Assembly: GCF_014839805.1 (NCBI RefSeq)
Contig: NC_051134.1
Location: 8,463,170-8,527,169 of the forward strand
Direction of reading: 5' to 3'
Source of the DNA: Manduca sexta
Lineage: Eukaryota > Arthropoda > Insecta > Lepidoptera > Sphingidae
Length of the DNA stretch: 64,000 bases
Positions 30,168 to 39,905 of this stretch are shown here, one piece after another (position 1 is the first letter of the stretch; every line of letters starts with the position of its first letter). Below the pieces are notes generated by a model. It saw nothing but the letters and a program-made list of their open reading frames with translations. It was not told the origin of the DNA and searched no databases. The translations under genes and the position numbers were made by a program.

Positions 30168-30405
30168 GGATATATTTAATACCCGCCCGGTTAACGACCA
30201 CCGTACACAAGGCTTTAAAACCCGCCATAGTGGCCCAAGTGTGTCGCGTTCCGGGATCGGCCTATGTATATTCGGTTCTAACAGGCCGGCATAATTGTAT
30301 CGACTGCCGAGGGGTAATCAACTCTCGTCAGTCGACATTCCAGACCCCACTCCACTTACCATCAGGGGCAGTGGGATCACTATGTGCCCGTATAGAAAAA
30401 TCACT
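30168..30405 (+). repeat. Repeat C
   Basis: CGCCCGGTTAACGACCACCG, AAACCCGCCATAGTGGCC, GTGTGTCGCGTTCCGGGATC, AACAGGCCGGCATAATTGTA, TCAACTCTCGTCAGTCGACA and CCACTCCACTTACCATCAGG in order, ending in GTGCCCGTATAGAAAAA. The A-rich right end fits a retroposon. Class unknown. Confidence 0.8.
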
Positions 30406-30479
30406 CTTTTCCTCTATACAAATACTTTTTAAATATTTATCAAGTCTAAAATATATTAACAGCAACAAACCGGTATAAA

Positions 30480-30720
30480 ACTCGTTATATACCTGTTCTA
30501 AGGCCGTCGCTGATTGGTCCAAATATCGAACACACCTGTCCACGTGACGCGGTGGCCAATCACAGCGTTTCACACCTGCGCGCTCGGCGAAAGGCGGGAA
30601 CTACCTGCCAGGTGTGGGTAGAGATAAGGTTGTGTTTATAAGTGGGGTGTTACTGTTTTATTTTTTAGACAGTAAGGCGTTCTTCTTGACTGTACCGTAA
30701 GTGGGTACAGTTGAATATAT
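30480..30720 (+). promoter_or_regulatory. Promoter-like block or solo-LTR remnant
   Basis: GC-raised DNA holds two inverted CCAAT-type motifs (GATTGGTCC at about 30510 and GGCCAATCAC at about 30550) around an E-box CACGTG (30540). A TATA-like TTTATAAG follows at about 30637. A TSS would fall near 30665. A donor-like ACC|GTAAGTG at about 30698 would end a short leader exon. The same order of parts also suits an LTR. No coding sequence can be tied to it. Confidence 0.3.
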
Positions 30721-31130
30721 TTTTCTTTCACTTGTACATACGAAATCAACATTTTGTGTTCTTTAAAATTGGACTCTACTGCATTGAAGAAAGTTATTTT
30801 ATAACGTAATATCTATTGTTTGAAATTCGAATTTTCTTTTAGAAAAAAATATTATTGAAGAACAATTTAGCTTCCTATTTTAAAAATTGAATATTTCGTA
30901 CAGTCGAGTTGACTTTTAAATAGTTTCGCCTATAGTCATTTCAATAAGGAGCTTCTCAAACTATTAAAGAATTAATTAAAATATAACATACAAAAATACT
31001 CCCCACCACTCCCCCCAGTTTAGATAATAACCAAGAACGAGTGCCAAGTGTATTGTGTAACGCATTACACGGTGTTTAGAGATGTACGGCGGAAATCCGG
31101 CGCGGTGGTAATGACGTGCGGACGGCTTAC
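30721..31130. other. Mostly AT-rich, no gene
   Basis: Nothing recognised up to the CpG-rich patch at 31080-31130, which would lie just inside the intron of the candidate exon at 31131. Confidence 0.3.
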
Positions 31131-31185
31131 CTGAACTCGCTGCTCATTAGGGGTGTAGGGATGTGGCGGTGTCGATGGCTCTTTT
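31131..31185 (-). other. Candidate host exon with strong splice donor
   Basis: On the minus strand the block ends GAGTTCAG|GTAAGC (donor at 31130-31125), close to consensus. Two frames are open across it: one gives PSTPPHPYTPNEQRVQ, the other contains an ATG at 31147 giving MSSEF before the donor. A weak acceptor (CTAAAAG) could start it near 31185. The block and its 3' flank are CpG-rich against AT-rich surroundings. It could be a first coding exon (MSSEF...) or an internal Pro-rich exon. The gene is not recognised. Confidence 0.3.
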
Positions 31186-32252
31186 AGGAATTTTAATAAA
31201 AAAAAATTGTATGAAGCTAAATAAGTTACTCTTTTTGTAAAATACTACGTTGGTTTGATTGCAAGTTTCGCAAGACGGTCGAATGTGATGCAGTTTGAAT
31301 CAATGCCCAATTAATATTTTGTCTTGTGTCTATTTTCTAAATTACATAAGTATTTAATAGTAAGATTTCTTCGGTTAGGCCACAGGTTTGTTATTTGCTA
31401 TCGCTAAACAGAGTGTAAGCTCTGTTATGTTTTAGTTTGAAGAACGTTGTAGGTTATCATTGCTGTGTTAGCCTCCGGGAAGTTAGTGCGGAACATATTG
31501 CATGTCAATTAGATACATATAATGAATCTTAAAAAAGTGCTTTTACAGCTATGATGTTAAAAACTACTTGCCCTTCTATTGATGCTTTACAGTTAGACAT
31601 ACTAGTACATAATTTATGGATTCCTGGTAATTCAAAAAAATACATTTAAAAATAATCACATCACGTTGTTCTCTTGTAATGTTTCATCAGAAACAAGTAT
31701 GTTATCACAGCAGAATATGATCTTGCGATGATTCGCATACGAATCTAATGCAGAGCAAAACGTAATTTCTCCGAAATTGATACAGAGTTGTAGCAATTAA
31801 CAAGAAATACACGAAGTTGATTTATGATAATTAAACTGTCCATTAGCAAGTATTGCGACGTCACGCCGCCGACGCGACGCCCGCCATTCACCTGGCAAAC
31901 TCTTACCAATAGTGCTGTGATTGTCGATAGATTAAATATGGATGTGATATCGATAATACAAGATATTTTCTAAATTTAAATAAAGACATTTATAAAAAAA
32001 TATGGAGTGAAAATTACAAAGTGGATTATCAGTAGTACACAACGTCCTTCTAATATTTGATCCAGGTTAGTTTAAATTTAATTACCCAGTATGATTGAAA
32101 AATACATTTAATTTGAGAAACTATAGTATTTGATTAGTACTAAAATTATTTTATTTCTTCCTATAAATTTTTTTCAGAGAAAATAAATGATCTTTTATAA
32201 CAATATACAAAAAACAGCTCACACATTTTATTAAAATTAATCTGTAATCGTA
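31186..32252. other. No clear gene
   Basis: AT-rich, with one CpG-rich patch at 31855-31905 holding TGCGACGTCACGCC (a CRE-like site). On the minus strand a 43-codon frame crosses it. The evidence is too thin to call an exon or promoter. Confidence 0.3.
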
Positions 32253-32504
32253 TTAATGTTTCGAATCACTACAAGTCATTCCAAAAAAAGCAGCCACTCC
32301 GCCCGTATTATTTACAGATAACAAAACACATCCGTTTTTACAGCCAACAGACAGCGTAACCCTATAACAATAGTTCCATGCCAAGACAAACTTGTCGATA
32401 AAAATAGCGACGTCGCACCACGTCCCTATGGCTGTTGGTAGGCGCCACCTTTGCCAAAACGGCTCAACACAACACGTCCAACGAAAGGTGTTCCTGACAG
32501 CCAT
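32253..32504 (-). other. Cys-rich 83-codon ORF of unknown nature
   Basis: ATG at 32504 follows a (GGC)n-like CGGCGGCGGCGCAGTAGG leader. The product is Trp- and Cys-rich (FRWTCCVEPFWQRWRLP; VGCKNGCVLL) and unlike an AT-driven random ORF in its first half. No signal peptide or domain is recognised. It could be part of an unrecognised repeat. Confidence 0.2.
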
Positions 32505-32893
32505 CCTACTGCGCCGCCGCCGTATCTTTGGAATGATTGACGTATATCGTGTTTAAAGATTTTGAATATAGAATTCAAGTAGTTTTGAAATCGCTTGTTT
32601 TAAGACGCTTCCTTAATCTGATTTCTTATATAAAGTGAATGAAGCTAGCGGTTATCACTTTCTATGTAACTAAATATTTCTTTATATTAAAAAATATCGT
32701 TGAGTAGGATTTTTTTATAATAGTGAAATAAAGAGATTAGGAAGTTGCTCGCCTTGCAATAGCCTTCAGATATTTCGTAATTGTTTACATAGAGTTTAAA
32801 TTCATATTATATCTTTATGGTGCCACGTTTCACTCTGAGGTATAAGATGTTAATTATTATAAAGCACTATGTTTCACTACAATATTCTTCCGC

Positions 32894-33178
32894 GAGCGGC
32901 GATAGCCTAGTTGGTGTGGAACGGTCTGCTGAGATGACTGTTCGCAGGTTCAAATCCCAAGGACAAATACCTCTGACTTTTCTAAAATCAAGTGTATTCA
33001 ATTCTTTGTGAATTATCGCTTGTTTTAACTATAGGAATTTTGAGGGTGTGTGAAGTCTACCAATCCTCACTAGGCCAGCGTGGTGGACTAAGGCCTAATC
33101 CCTCTCAGTAGTAGAGGAGGTCCGTGCACAACAGTGGGACTGTATATAATAAAGGGCAGATATGATATTATTATTTTA
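32894..33178 (+). repeat. SINE-B with internal deletion
   Basis: The head GGCGATAGCCTAGTTGGTGT and body are present, but CGCTTGTTTTAA jumps directly to CTATAGGAATTTTGAGGGTG. About 50-60 bases found in other copies (GTGAAGGAAAACATCG... to GAGAAGTTCT) are missing. The 3' end is intact (GTAGAGGAGGTCCGTGCACA, GGGACTGTATATAATAAAGG). Confidence 0.8.
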
Positions 33179-33274
33179 TTCTTTAAAACGGTGACAATAT
33201 TTGCGCAAAGGTTCGTGATATGACGATGGTAGATACCTTACGACACTCGCATACGAAAAATCGCTCAAATATCA

Positions 33275-33455
33275 TAAACTAGTGACCAGCCCCAGCTTCG
33301 CTTGGGTAACACAAATTATCTATAGCCAGATGACTTCTAGTAGTCAGATGTAATCTAAAGATTACCTAAATATTTGATTACAATTGCTCCGGTCATTTTG
33401 AAGACCGTGGGGAACATACAAACATAAATAAAATTTTATATTATATAGAAGATAT
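33275..33455 (+). repeat. Repeat E fragment
   Basis: ACTAGTGACCAGCCCCAGCT, then TCGCTTGGGTAACAC, is the start of the tail family whose usual form is ACTAGC-TTTTGC-CGCGGCTTCGC. It continues into diverged AT-rich DNA ending ATAAATAAAATTTTATATTA. Confidence 0.45.
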
Positions 33456-34239
33456 ATAAAACAGGACCCATTGAATACCTACTTGTTAATATTATGTCAA
33501 AATTGGCACTACAGAAGTATGTTCGCCATACTGCACTAAAGGTGACAGCGAGAGAATACCTTGGCGTTGAAATTAACTGTGGAACGATTTTTAACGTTTT
33601 TAGACTTGGCACCGGCGCAGCGGCGGCTGAGGAAGAGGGCGGAGGTAACTGCGCGTGAAATTATGAATACTGATGTATCTCTCATTGTGGTATTGTTGGG
33701 GGAGTTGTTTGAAGTTTTTGTTTGTGGAATTGCGAGACAATAGAATTCTACGTTTGGAGTGCAATGATTTTTTTAAATGCCAGTTGCTTGCATGACAGTA
33801 ACTTGACTGCTCAGGAAGTTAGATCTCAACTTTAAGTCATGTATCTTTGAGTAAACACTGGTTATCGTGTTTGTTCCAGAGACATAATGCAGAAATAATA
33901 AACCGATCTTGTCTTTGAGTAGGATCTTAAGTAGTCGTTTAAGGTATTGAACTATTTAATAAAGAATACTTGGATTGTGACTTAAGCGCTTGTTATCAAT
34001 TAAGTCGGCACCGTAATAAACAAAATTCAGTTGTCAAATTATTATATGGCTTAAGAAATCATTTGAGATGTTAATATCAGTATCAAATATCAACGATGTT
34101 AAAATGCTGAATGAAGCGTGTCAACATCTCGGCTGATATCACTCTTGAGAGGGATATTAAGTAGTAATTATTAATATGGCCCATCGATCTCAAGTCTCAC
34201 ATTCTTCAAACTTACAATTCAAAGCTTTATTGGTAGTAG
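33456..34239. other. No recognised gene
   Basis: The 60-codon ORF at 33561-33743 (MALKLTVERFLTFLDLAPAQ...) lies in a GC-raised patch (33610-33660) but has no splice or domain support. Confidence 0.25.
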
Positions 34240-34475
34240 TTTATATTTAATATCCGCCCGGATAGCGACCACCGTACCCAACGTATTAAAACCCGCCATA
34301 GTGTCCCACCTAAGTGTGTCGTGTTCTGGGATTAGTCGGTGTATATCCCGTTCCAACAGACCGATAATTGTGTCGACTGTCGAGGGGTAATCATCTGTCA
34401 TCAATCGACATTTTATTGGACCCCACTCTACTTACTATCAGGTCCAGTGGAGTCCCGTTGCAGTGTTAGTATAAA
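34240..34475 (+). repeat. Repeat C
   Basis: TTTAATATCCGCCCGGATAG, CGACCACCGTACCC, AAACCCGCCATAGTGTCCCA, TGTGTCGACTGTCGAGGGG and CTATCAGGTCCAGTGGAGTC. Same order as at 30168. Confidence 0.8.
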
Positions 34476-34944
34476 AAAAACGCTCACATATTGCTAAGTA
34501 TACAAAAATAGCAGTTACAGCTATCCAACTTGATTCCTGTATACGATCTACTATATAGTACCCACCTACAATGTTACCTATAATTTGCAATTTCTAATCC
34601 ACCTCATGTTCGGAACATGTCTGATAATTCACGCGCCCCCACGTACCTTCGAAGCTGCTATCAGATTGCAATTTACCGGCGAAATTGGGGTTCATGATAA
34701 AAAATACAACGCCCTTGGGGTTTTCGGTAACGCGCCGCAGTGTCAGAGATTCCGTTACTATCAAATTTTGATTTCAAAATATAACCTCGCGTGAAAGAAA
34801 TTTTCTAAATATAAGTAATAATTTAGATAAAATGTATATTTTTTGCTAAGTATATAGTGTTTTTTTTTGTGATTAAATATTTTAGGCGGTAATTTAGAAA
34901 CTTTAATTTAGTTGAAGACAATATTATATTTTATATTACACTAG
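34476..34944. other. No recognised gene
   Basis: A GC-raised patch at 34630-34740 lies in a 69-codon ORF (…FEAAIRLQFTGEIGVHDKK…). It may be an old repeat or exon, with no supporting splice sites. Confidence 0.2.
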
Positions 34945-35150
34945 CTTTTGGCCTGTCGCTCAGCCCACGTGACAAAGTTTTTCTGGGTAAGATATTTTCC
35001 CGGAATAAGTAGCCTATAGCATTCAGAAGTGATGTAGCTACTGCACTAATAGGATTAGTGAAAAGCTTTTTAAAATCGGTTTATTAGTTCATGAGATTAG
35101 CGCATTCAAACAAACTCTTCAGCTTTATATATTAGTATAGATAATTTAGA
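34945..35150 (+). repeat. Repeat E, LINE 3' end
   Basis: ACTAGCTTTTGGCCTGTCGC, TATTTTCCCGGAATAAGTAG, CCTATAGCATTCAGAAGTGA, TTAAAATCGGTTTATTAGTT and an end at ATATTAGTATAGATAAT. This is a textbook layout of the very common lepidopteran LINE tail (I recall it as RTE-type). 5'-truncated. Confidence 0.65.
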
Positions 35151-35684
35151 ATGAAAGTAATGAAATTAACAAATATGTAGTAGAGAAAAATAAAAATTAC
35201 TGGAATTATTTAGAATATGGAATAAAACCTAAGTGATATCGTAGGTCTATTGTTACCTTATATATATACATTGACAGTTCTGGAAACTTAGAATATCATT
35301 TAATCCTTATTTTGTCTACAATATAGACTCTAAATTATATTATTTTATAAGAATTTCTCCCATTTTCACTTCGACTTCGAATTGAAATATTCCAATCACA
35401 AATTAATTAACATGTCACCGAACCTGACGACCCCATAAACCACAAACAAAATGATAAACAAAGAGAAATTAGTCCACGCAAATTGCCTATTACTTTATAT
35501 CCGAAACTCCTGAACGGTCATTTATTTAGCGGCGGAACATAATGTGACGTGTATGAATCGCACGCGCATGCTCCCACTCGCGCTAACTATAATGGACATT
35601 CCGCCGTCTCAATGGGTGATAGAGAGCAAAAAACTAAAATATAATCGTTCAGGTTGTCGCACATCGTGGTGTTTTCATAGCAGC
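35151..35684. other. No recognised gene
   Basis: AT-rich. The 63-codon ORF at 35544-35735 runs into the SINE below and is not a gene. Confidence 0.3.
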
Positions 35685-36055
35685 ACACACTTACGCCTTT
35701 TATCCCTAAAGGAGTGCTCACCTTTCGGTAGGTAACGGCCTGGCTGTGCCTTTGGCATTGCTTTAGTCCAGGGGCACCAGACGCTTGTTAACGTCAGGTG
35801 GACCGCTCGCTCGTTTGCCTACTAAAGCAATAAAAAAAAGAAGCGCCACAAGTGGATCCATTTTCCAGCGTCTATTTTGTCCCATCATGGTTCCATGATG
35901 TGATGGAGGTGAGGCTATAGCCGTATCTGATACGAATTTCAGACTCCGGGCTGATATTCAGAAGAAAAATCAGGTATCACTTTCCCAACCGGGGATTGAA
36001 CCCGAGAATTCAGCATTACAATCGTACTTTATTACAACTACACCACAGAAGTAGT
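35685..36055 (-). repeat. SINE-A interrupted by another retroposon
   Basis: Inverted SINE-A in two parts. The 3' tail is at 35685-35716 (CACACTTACGCCTTTTATCC); the body and tRNA head are at about 35843-36055 (CATCATGGTTCCATGATGTG, CAGACTCCGGGCTGATATTC, a B-box complement, CACCACAGAAGTAGTC). The material between them (about 35717-35842) is foreign. Confidence 0.7.
35717..35842 (+). repeat. Repeat I inserted into SINE-A
   Basis: GGTAGGTAACGGCCTGGCTG, TGCCTTTGGCATTGC, GTCAGGTGGACCGCTCGCTC, GTTTGCCTACTAAAGCAAT, then AAAAAAAAG. A second copy is at 42000-42115. The A-run at the right end and its place inside a SINE show that it moved as a retroposon. Confidence 0.6.
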
Positions 36056-36225
36056 CTGCTTTCTATAGCATGGCCATATTTTGATAAAACTTTAAAGTTA
36101 TTCAAGCTTGAATGAAAGTTAGTTCAGCGAAATCAAAATTTAAAACTTAAACATGTGATTGGTTGACAAATATACTTGTGTAAACACCATATCGTCTACC
36201 AATGAAATGTTTTTGGAGGTTATCT

Positions 36226-36558
36226 TTATAATTCTATTAGTTCAAAATTCCTGGTGGTAGAATTTATATTATACTCAGGCAATGTAATACTAACAATTGC
36301 CAATATTAATGAACAAAATGTGACTTCATTATTTTGTGCGAGAGAATTAATTTCGTTTCTACACTTTCCTAAGATATGCAAAGCGACATCGCTCGCTGTG
36401 ATGTGCGATGAGCGTTCCACCGGAGCAGCTGGTGTCCGTGCGCCGTGCACTCGTATTACCTGAAAATTATTGCTTATTTTTGAAGGGAAGCTAAGATTGT
36501 ATTCTGAATGTTTGGTAAGTTCCGTATATTTTGTAAAATTATAAAAAAAATATCCCAT
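36226..36558 (-). other. 110-codon ORF, possible exon part
   Basis: On the minus strand TAATTTTCAG precedes an open stretch whose GC-rich part reads VIRVHGARTPAAPVERSSHI then TASDVALHIL. After that it turns AT-driven. The GC-rich half (36385-36463) could be an exon, but the same TTTCAG|GTAATACG can be read as acceptor or donor. The frame does not match the phase left by the candidate exon at 36982. Unidentified. Confidence 0.2.
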
Positions 36559-36589
36559 TTTCTGTATGTTATCGATTTTCTCAAAATCT

Positions 36590-36745
36590 AGTGCACAGAT
36601 TTTTATGAAATTTGGTATGGAGATATTTTAAGATCCTGAGAAGGTTATACGTTATTTTCTATCCCGGGAAAATACATAGCGGGACCTTTATCCCGGAAAC
36701 CTCCTTCAAGCAGGCGAAGCTGCGAGCAAAAGCTAGTTTTGTAAT
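36590..36745 (-). repeat. Repeat E, LINE 3' end
   Basis: ACAGATTTTTATGAAATTTG, TCCCGGGAAAATACATAGCG, GGACCTTTATCCCGGAAACC and GCGAAGCTGCGAGCAAAAGC, then TAGT. Same family as 34945, in the opposite orientation. Confidence 0.65.
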
Positions 36746-36975
36746 AAATTGTTGATTGTCAGGAAATTAATAGACTGTACCGAGAATGGTTGAGAAAATA
36801 TTTTCAAGGCTTATTTTATTCAACAGCAATGTTTTTATCATGCTCTTTTGATATTATTCGTGTTACGGTAAAAGAGGTGACTGAAATTCAAGACATAGAA
36901 GTAAACAATTCCATAAATGCTAGTCTGTTTAATAATATCTCCTCTAAAAAAATATACATTAAATAAATTGTAGTT
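36746..36975. other. No recognised feature
   Basis: AT-rich, between a LINE tail and the donor of the candidate exon. Confidence 0.35.
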
Positions 36976-36981
36976 ACATAC

Positions 36982-37067
36982 CCTAAGACCTGAGCAGCTA
37001 GGCCACCTTTACCAGATATATTGTTTATCCTAAGCTCTTCATACAAGACAATTAACTCGAAGTATAC
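36982..37067 (-). other. Candidate internal exon, 86 bases
   Basis: On the minus strand an AG (TATTACGTTAG|) precedes and GTATGT follows (CTTAGG|GTATGT, donor at 36981-36976). The frame between them reads VYFELIVLYEELRI then NNISGKGGLAAQVLG, open for 28 codons plus 2 bases. A stop lies immediately upstream in frame, so it would have to be spliced. The amphipathic helix-like first half and the GKGGLAAQ turn look like protein, and codon first positions are purine-rich. The acceptor's pyrimidine tract is weak. I do not recognise the gene. Confidence 0.35.
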
Positions 37068-37719
37068 CTAACGTAATACTGGTGTCTCCATCTAGCGGTA
37101 CATTAACAAAACAAACTGATCATTCAATATCGTATGTATTCAGTGTTTTCCAATTACAACACCGGATCTCTTAAATGCGTGCCAGTGCCAAAAAATATTT
37201 GGCACGCCGTCACATAGGTGTCTGCGGTGCACGCCAGGGAACACAGTGCGCCGTTTGTCAAAATGTAATTAAACATCATCGTGAGACAGTAATGACACAA
37301 AAAATAAAACTATATCATAAATCCATTGTAATAGGTGTTAAATTCGATTGTTTTGGTATAATTTGTTTGTGTGTTTTATAGTTGCATTCTTTTTTTAAAA
37401 TTTGTATTTTTATTTTGTGTAAAAAGTTTGGTTATTTAAAATTATTTTATGTGCGCTCTCACTCATAATTTAATTAGAAACGGCCAAAAAATAATATCTC
37501 ATAACTAATAGCGAACCGGCTATTAATGTCCGTAACATATATTATTAAAATCTCCTGCCTAGTGACGCTCCAGAGCGTCGCCGGCGTCACATACATTTTC
37601 AGTAATGTTGCAGAAATGAATTAGTACAGTTTTTACTACAGGCCGCTTGTCTGATGTCAACATATTCTGTGAGTTCTACTGTTCCGAGAAAATCATGTTA
37701 CAAAAACCCACAAACAATC
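37068..37719. other. No recognised gene
   Basis: AT-rich. ORF 37175-37381 starts in a GC-raised patch (37165-37265) but has no splice or domain support. Confidence 0.3.
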
Positions 37720-37724
37720 ATTGC

Positions 37725-37798
37725 CTACATTGCCTTCGAACCCATGATCTTCTAGTTTACGTTCCACAAACGCTGCCACTAAACTATTGGGTAACATA
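37725..37798 (-). repeat. tRNA-like head
   Basis: Minus strand: CAATAGTTTAGTGGCAGCGT (A-box-like) and CATGGGTTCGAAGGCAATG (B-box-like), about 30 bases apart. The arms do not close, so it is a SINE head or tRNA relic rather than a gene. Confidence 0.45.
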
Positions 37799-37914
37799 AA
37801 GTGATATTTAAAAATAAATATCAAACTCGAATAACTCATAAATTGTCTACAAAGAACTCATTAACACGCAAGTGACAAAAAACTTATTTTCAATGGAAGC
37901 CAACCCTCAAAAGG

Positions 37915-38040
37915 TGCAGGTGCGCCCGAGGCTAGGTGAGGTGTCGCCGCGGCCCGTGACAGTTGACAGTGAGATGTGACAGCACGCGCCGCCGTGACAG
38001 ATTGAGGCGCCGGGTCCATTGTACCGCGACGCGCTTTTGT
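37915..38040. promoter_or_regulatory. CpG-rich island of unknown role
   Basis: GGTGCGCCCGAGGCTAGGTG, GTCGCCGCGGCCCGTGACAG, CACGCGCCGCCGTGACAG and GAGGCGCCGGGTCC form a sharp GC peak with repeated GTGACAG strings (three within about 45 bases). It could be a promoter. A donor-like CTAG|GTGAGG lies at about 37934. No ORF is attached. Confidence 0.25.
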
Positions 38041-38799
38041 TTTTCCGTTATAACAATCAGTTGAGGGTTATTTTTGCGATATTTTTTTATTAATTTGTGT
38101 GAAATTGGTCTTTAAGTTTGGGGCGGAAGGTTGATATTCTATCGTTGAGGTGTATTTACGTTGCTCATTTTGCTTTTTTAGATGTTGAGTGTGGAAGATA
38201 GGTAATGTATAGGTGATTAACACCCAAAGGCTATGTTTAGATAAAGCTCCCTCATCGTAAAAACTCTAATGCCGGGTTGCATATCATCTAGATTTTGAAC
38301 TACGATGCACACAAATATTATTCTTAGAGCCCGTTTCACAATTCAAATAGTTGCAGCAATGTTCGTATTAGACTAGTAATTTAAGTAGTACTGAACATAT
38401 TATAATTTTTAGGAGCGTAATTGAGTTGAGAGAGCGACTTTTGTATTTAGTCGTCTCATAACATCAGGCTTTTTTTTATTACCTTGAATTTAGGCATAAC
38501 CTAAGGACATATAATACTAGTTTCAACTTCAAATATATCTGCTAAATGATCTGCAAAAAAATATTTTTTAAATATAAATATTTACATTACTTCTCAAACT
38601 ATAATAGCAATAAATTATTTTGAAATTAATAATAATATTATTATGACTAACATGCGAAGACAAAGTAAAACAGGCGCTTTTGAACCAAATAACACTACGT
38701 TGTTAACCTTTAATGATAATGTATATAGATTTAGATATTTCGATTAAAAATAAGTTCGGTTTGTCACGTAGCAGGCAAATAACTCAGGGCTATCGCGTC
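38041..38799. other. No recognised feature
   Basis: AT-rich, without ORFs or shared repeats. Confidence 0.35.
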
Positions 38800-38947
38800 A
38801 CTTCATCATCACGCTGTTAATTTGAGGCAGCGGGCAGGCTCGGCGGCGCGCTTGCAATTAACTGGTTTTGTACTCATTATTAAGCCCTTTTTGGGGAAGG
38901 TTCGTATTCAGATACCTTTAATCGTAATAAGTTTTTGTATTACTAAG
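38800..38947 (+). promoter_or_regulatory. Candidate leader exon with strong donor
   Basis: A GC-rich start (GAGGCAGCGGGCAGGCTCGG, CGGCGCGCTTGC) runs into TACTAAG|GTAAGTGC, a near-consensus splice donor at 38947/38948. There is no long open frame, so it would be a 5' UTR exon. It is inferred only from composition and donor strength. Confidence 0.25.
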
Positions 38948-39639
38948 GTAAGTGCTAAACTAAACCTGAAGGATGGTTAGTTATATTGGCCTATTACTTG
39001 ACTTAAATCATTACATAGCTTATGCTGATTCAGTCACTGATTGTCACTGTGTGGTCAAGAGGTTGAGGTATTTTAGATGCAAATACTTATATTATTATTA
39101 TGTTTTTTGTTTTCAATACTTTGTACCCTACTGCGTCAATAAAAGTTTTTTCTTTCTTTCTATTACTTCCAAAACCCAAAGACCAGAGAAATGGTTTCTC
39201 TCAGTCAATATTACATTCCCTTTACATCAGTATTAACTGTTATGACTTTCTTAACTTTTTTTAATGGTAGTTGGGCGATCGAGTACTCGACTTGATTGTG
39301 GCAGCATGAAGATTAAAACAAAAGAACTGTGGGAAAAATACAATTTTGAGAATGTCTAACTTCTTCAGGTGCCTCTCCATTACTGAATGTTGGCAGTCAG
39401 TTCCTTGAATCTTTCCTTATTTATAGCTAGACGGAACAGTTCTTCGATAATTTTATTCCAGGCTACTCCCGTATATTACGTAGACTTCTTTCTTCTATAG
39501 AGGAAGGCTAGTAGAGTCTATATGGATCTGAATTGAATCATTCAGTCTTCGCCCATCTTAACTAACCGAACCAAGTAATCCGATTAAAAAAATGGAGTCC
39601 CACAATAGGAACGCGGTGGGTCCGTTAATTACACCGATC
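38948..39639. other. No gene; LINE-tail-like end at about 39100-39165
   Basis: CTGCGTCAATAAAAGTTTTT, then TCTTTCTTTCTATT, looks like a polyadenylation signal plus TTTC tail of a degraded retroposon. The rest is AT-rich. Confidence 0.3.
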
Positions 39640-39905
39640 TTGATGAGTTATAACAGGCTGCAGCAGTCGTCGAGCGACAGGTATTGTACAAAGACATACA
39701 GATAGATTGAAGAGTTTTGGGAAGGTGTTGGATATATTTTATCAGTGGCGTAATGGAAAAATTTCCAAAAGAGAATCCGACGCAACTGACACTAATATGC
39801 ATAAATGCAGTCTGTAATTCATTTTGATGATAATTAGATTCTACATAAATTATAGATAAAGCGAAGCCGACAGGAATTGGGTTATATAGACCCTTCGCCA
39901 CTGTT
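39640..39905 (+). repeat. Repeat H
   Basis: CATTTTGATGATAATTAGAT and AAGCGAAGCCGACAGGAATT, then GGGTTATATAGACCCTTCGC, recur at 58670-58835. The last part is found inverted at 43880-43920. Class unknown. The 100-codon minus ORF is repeat read-through. Confidence 0.55.
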
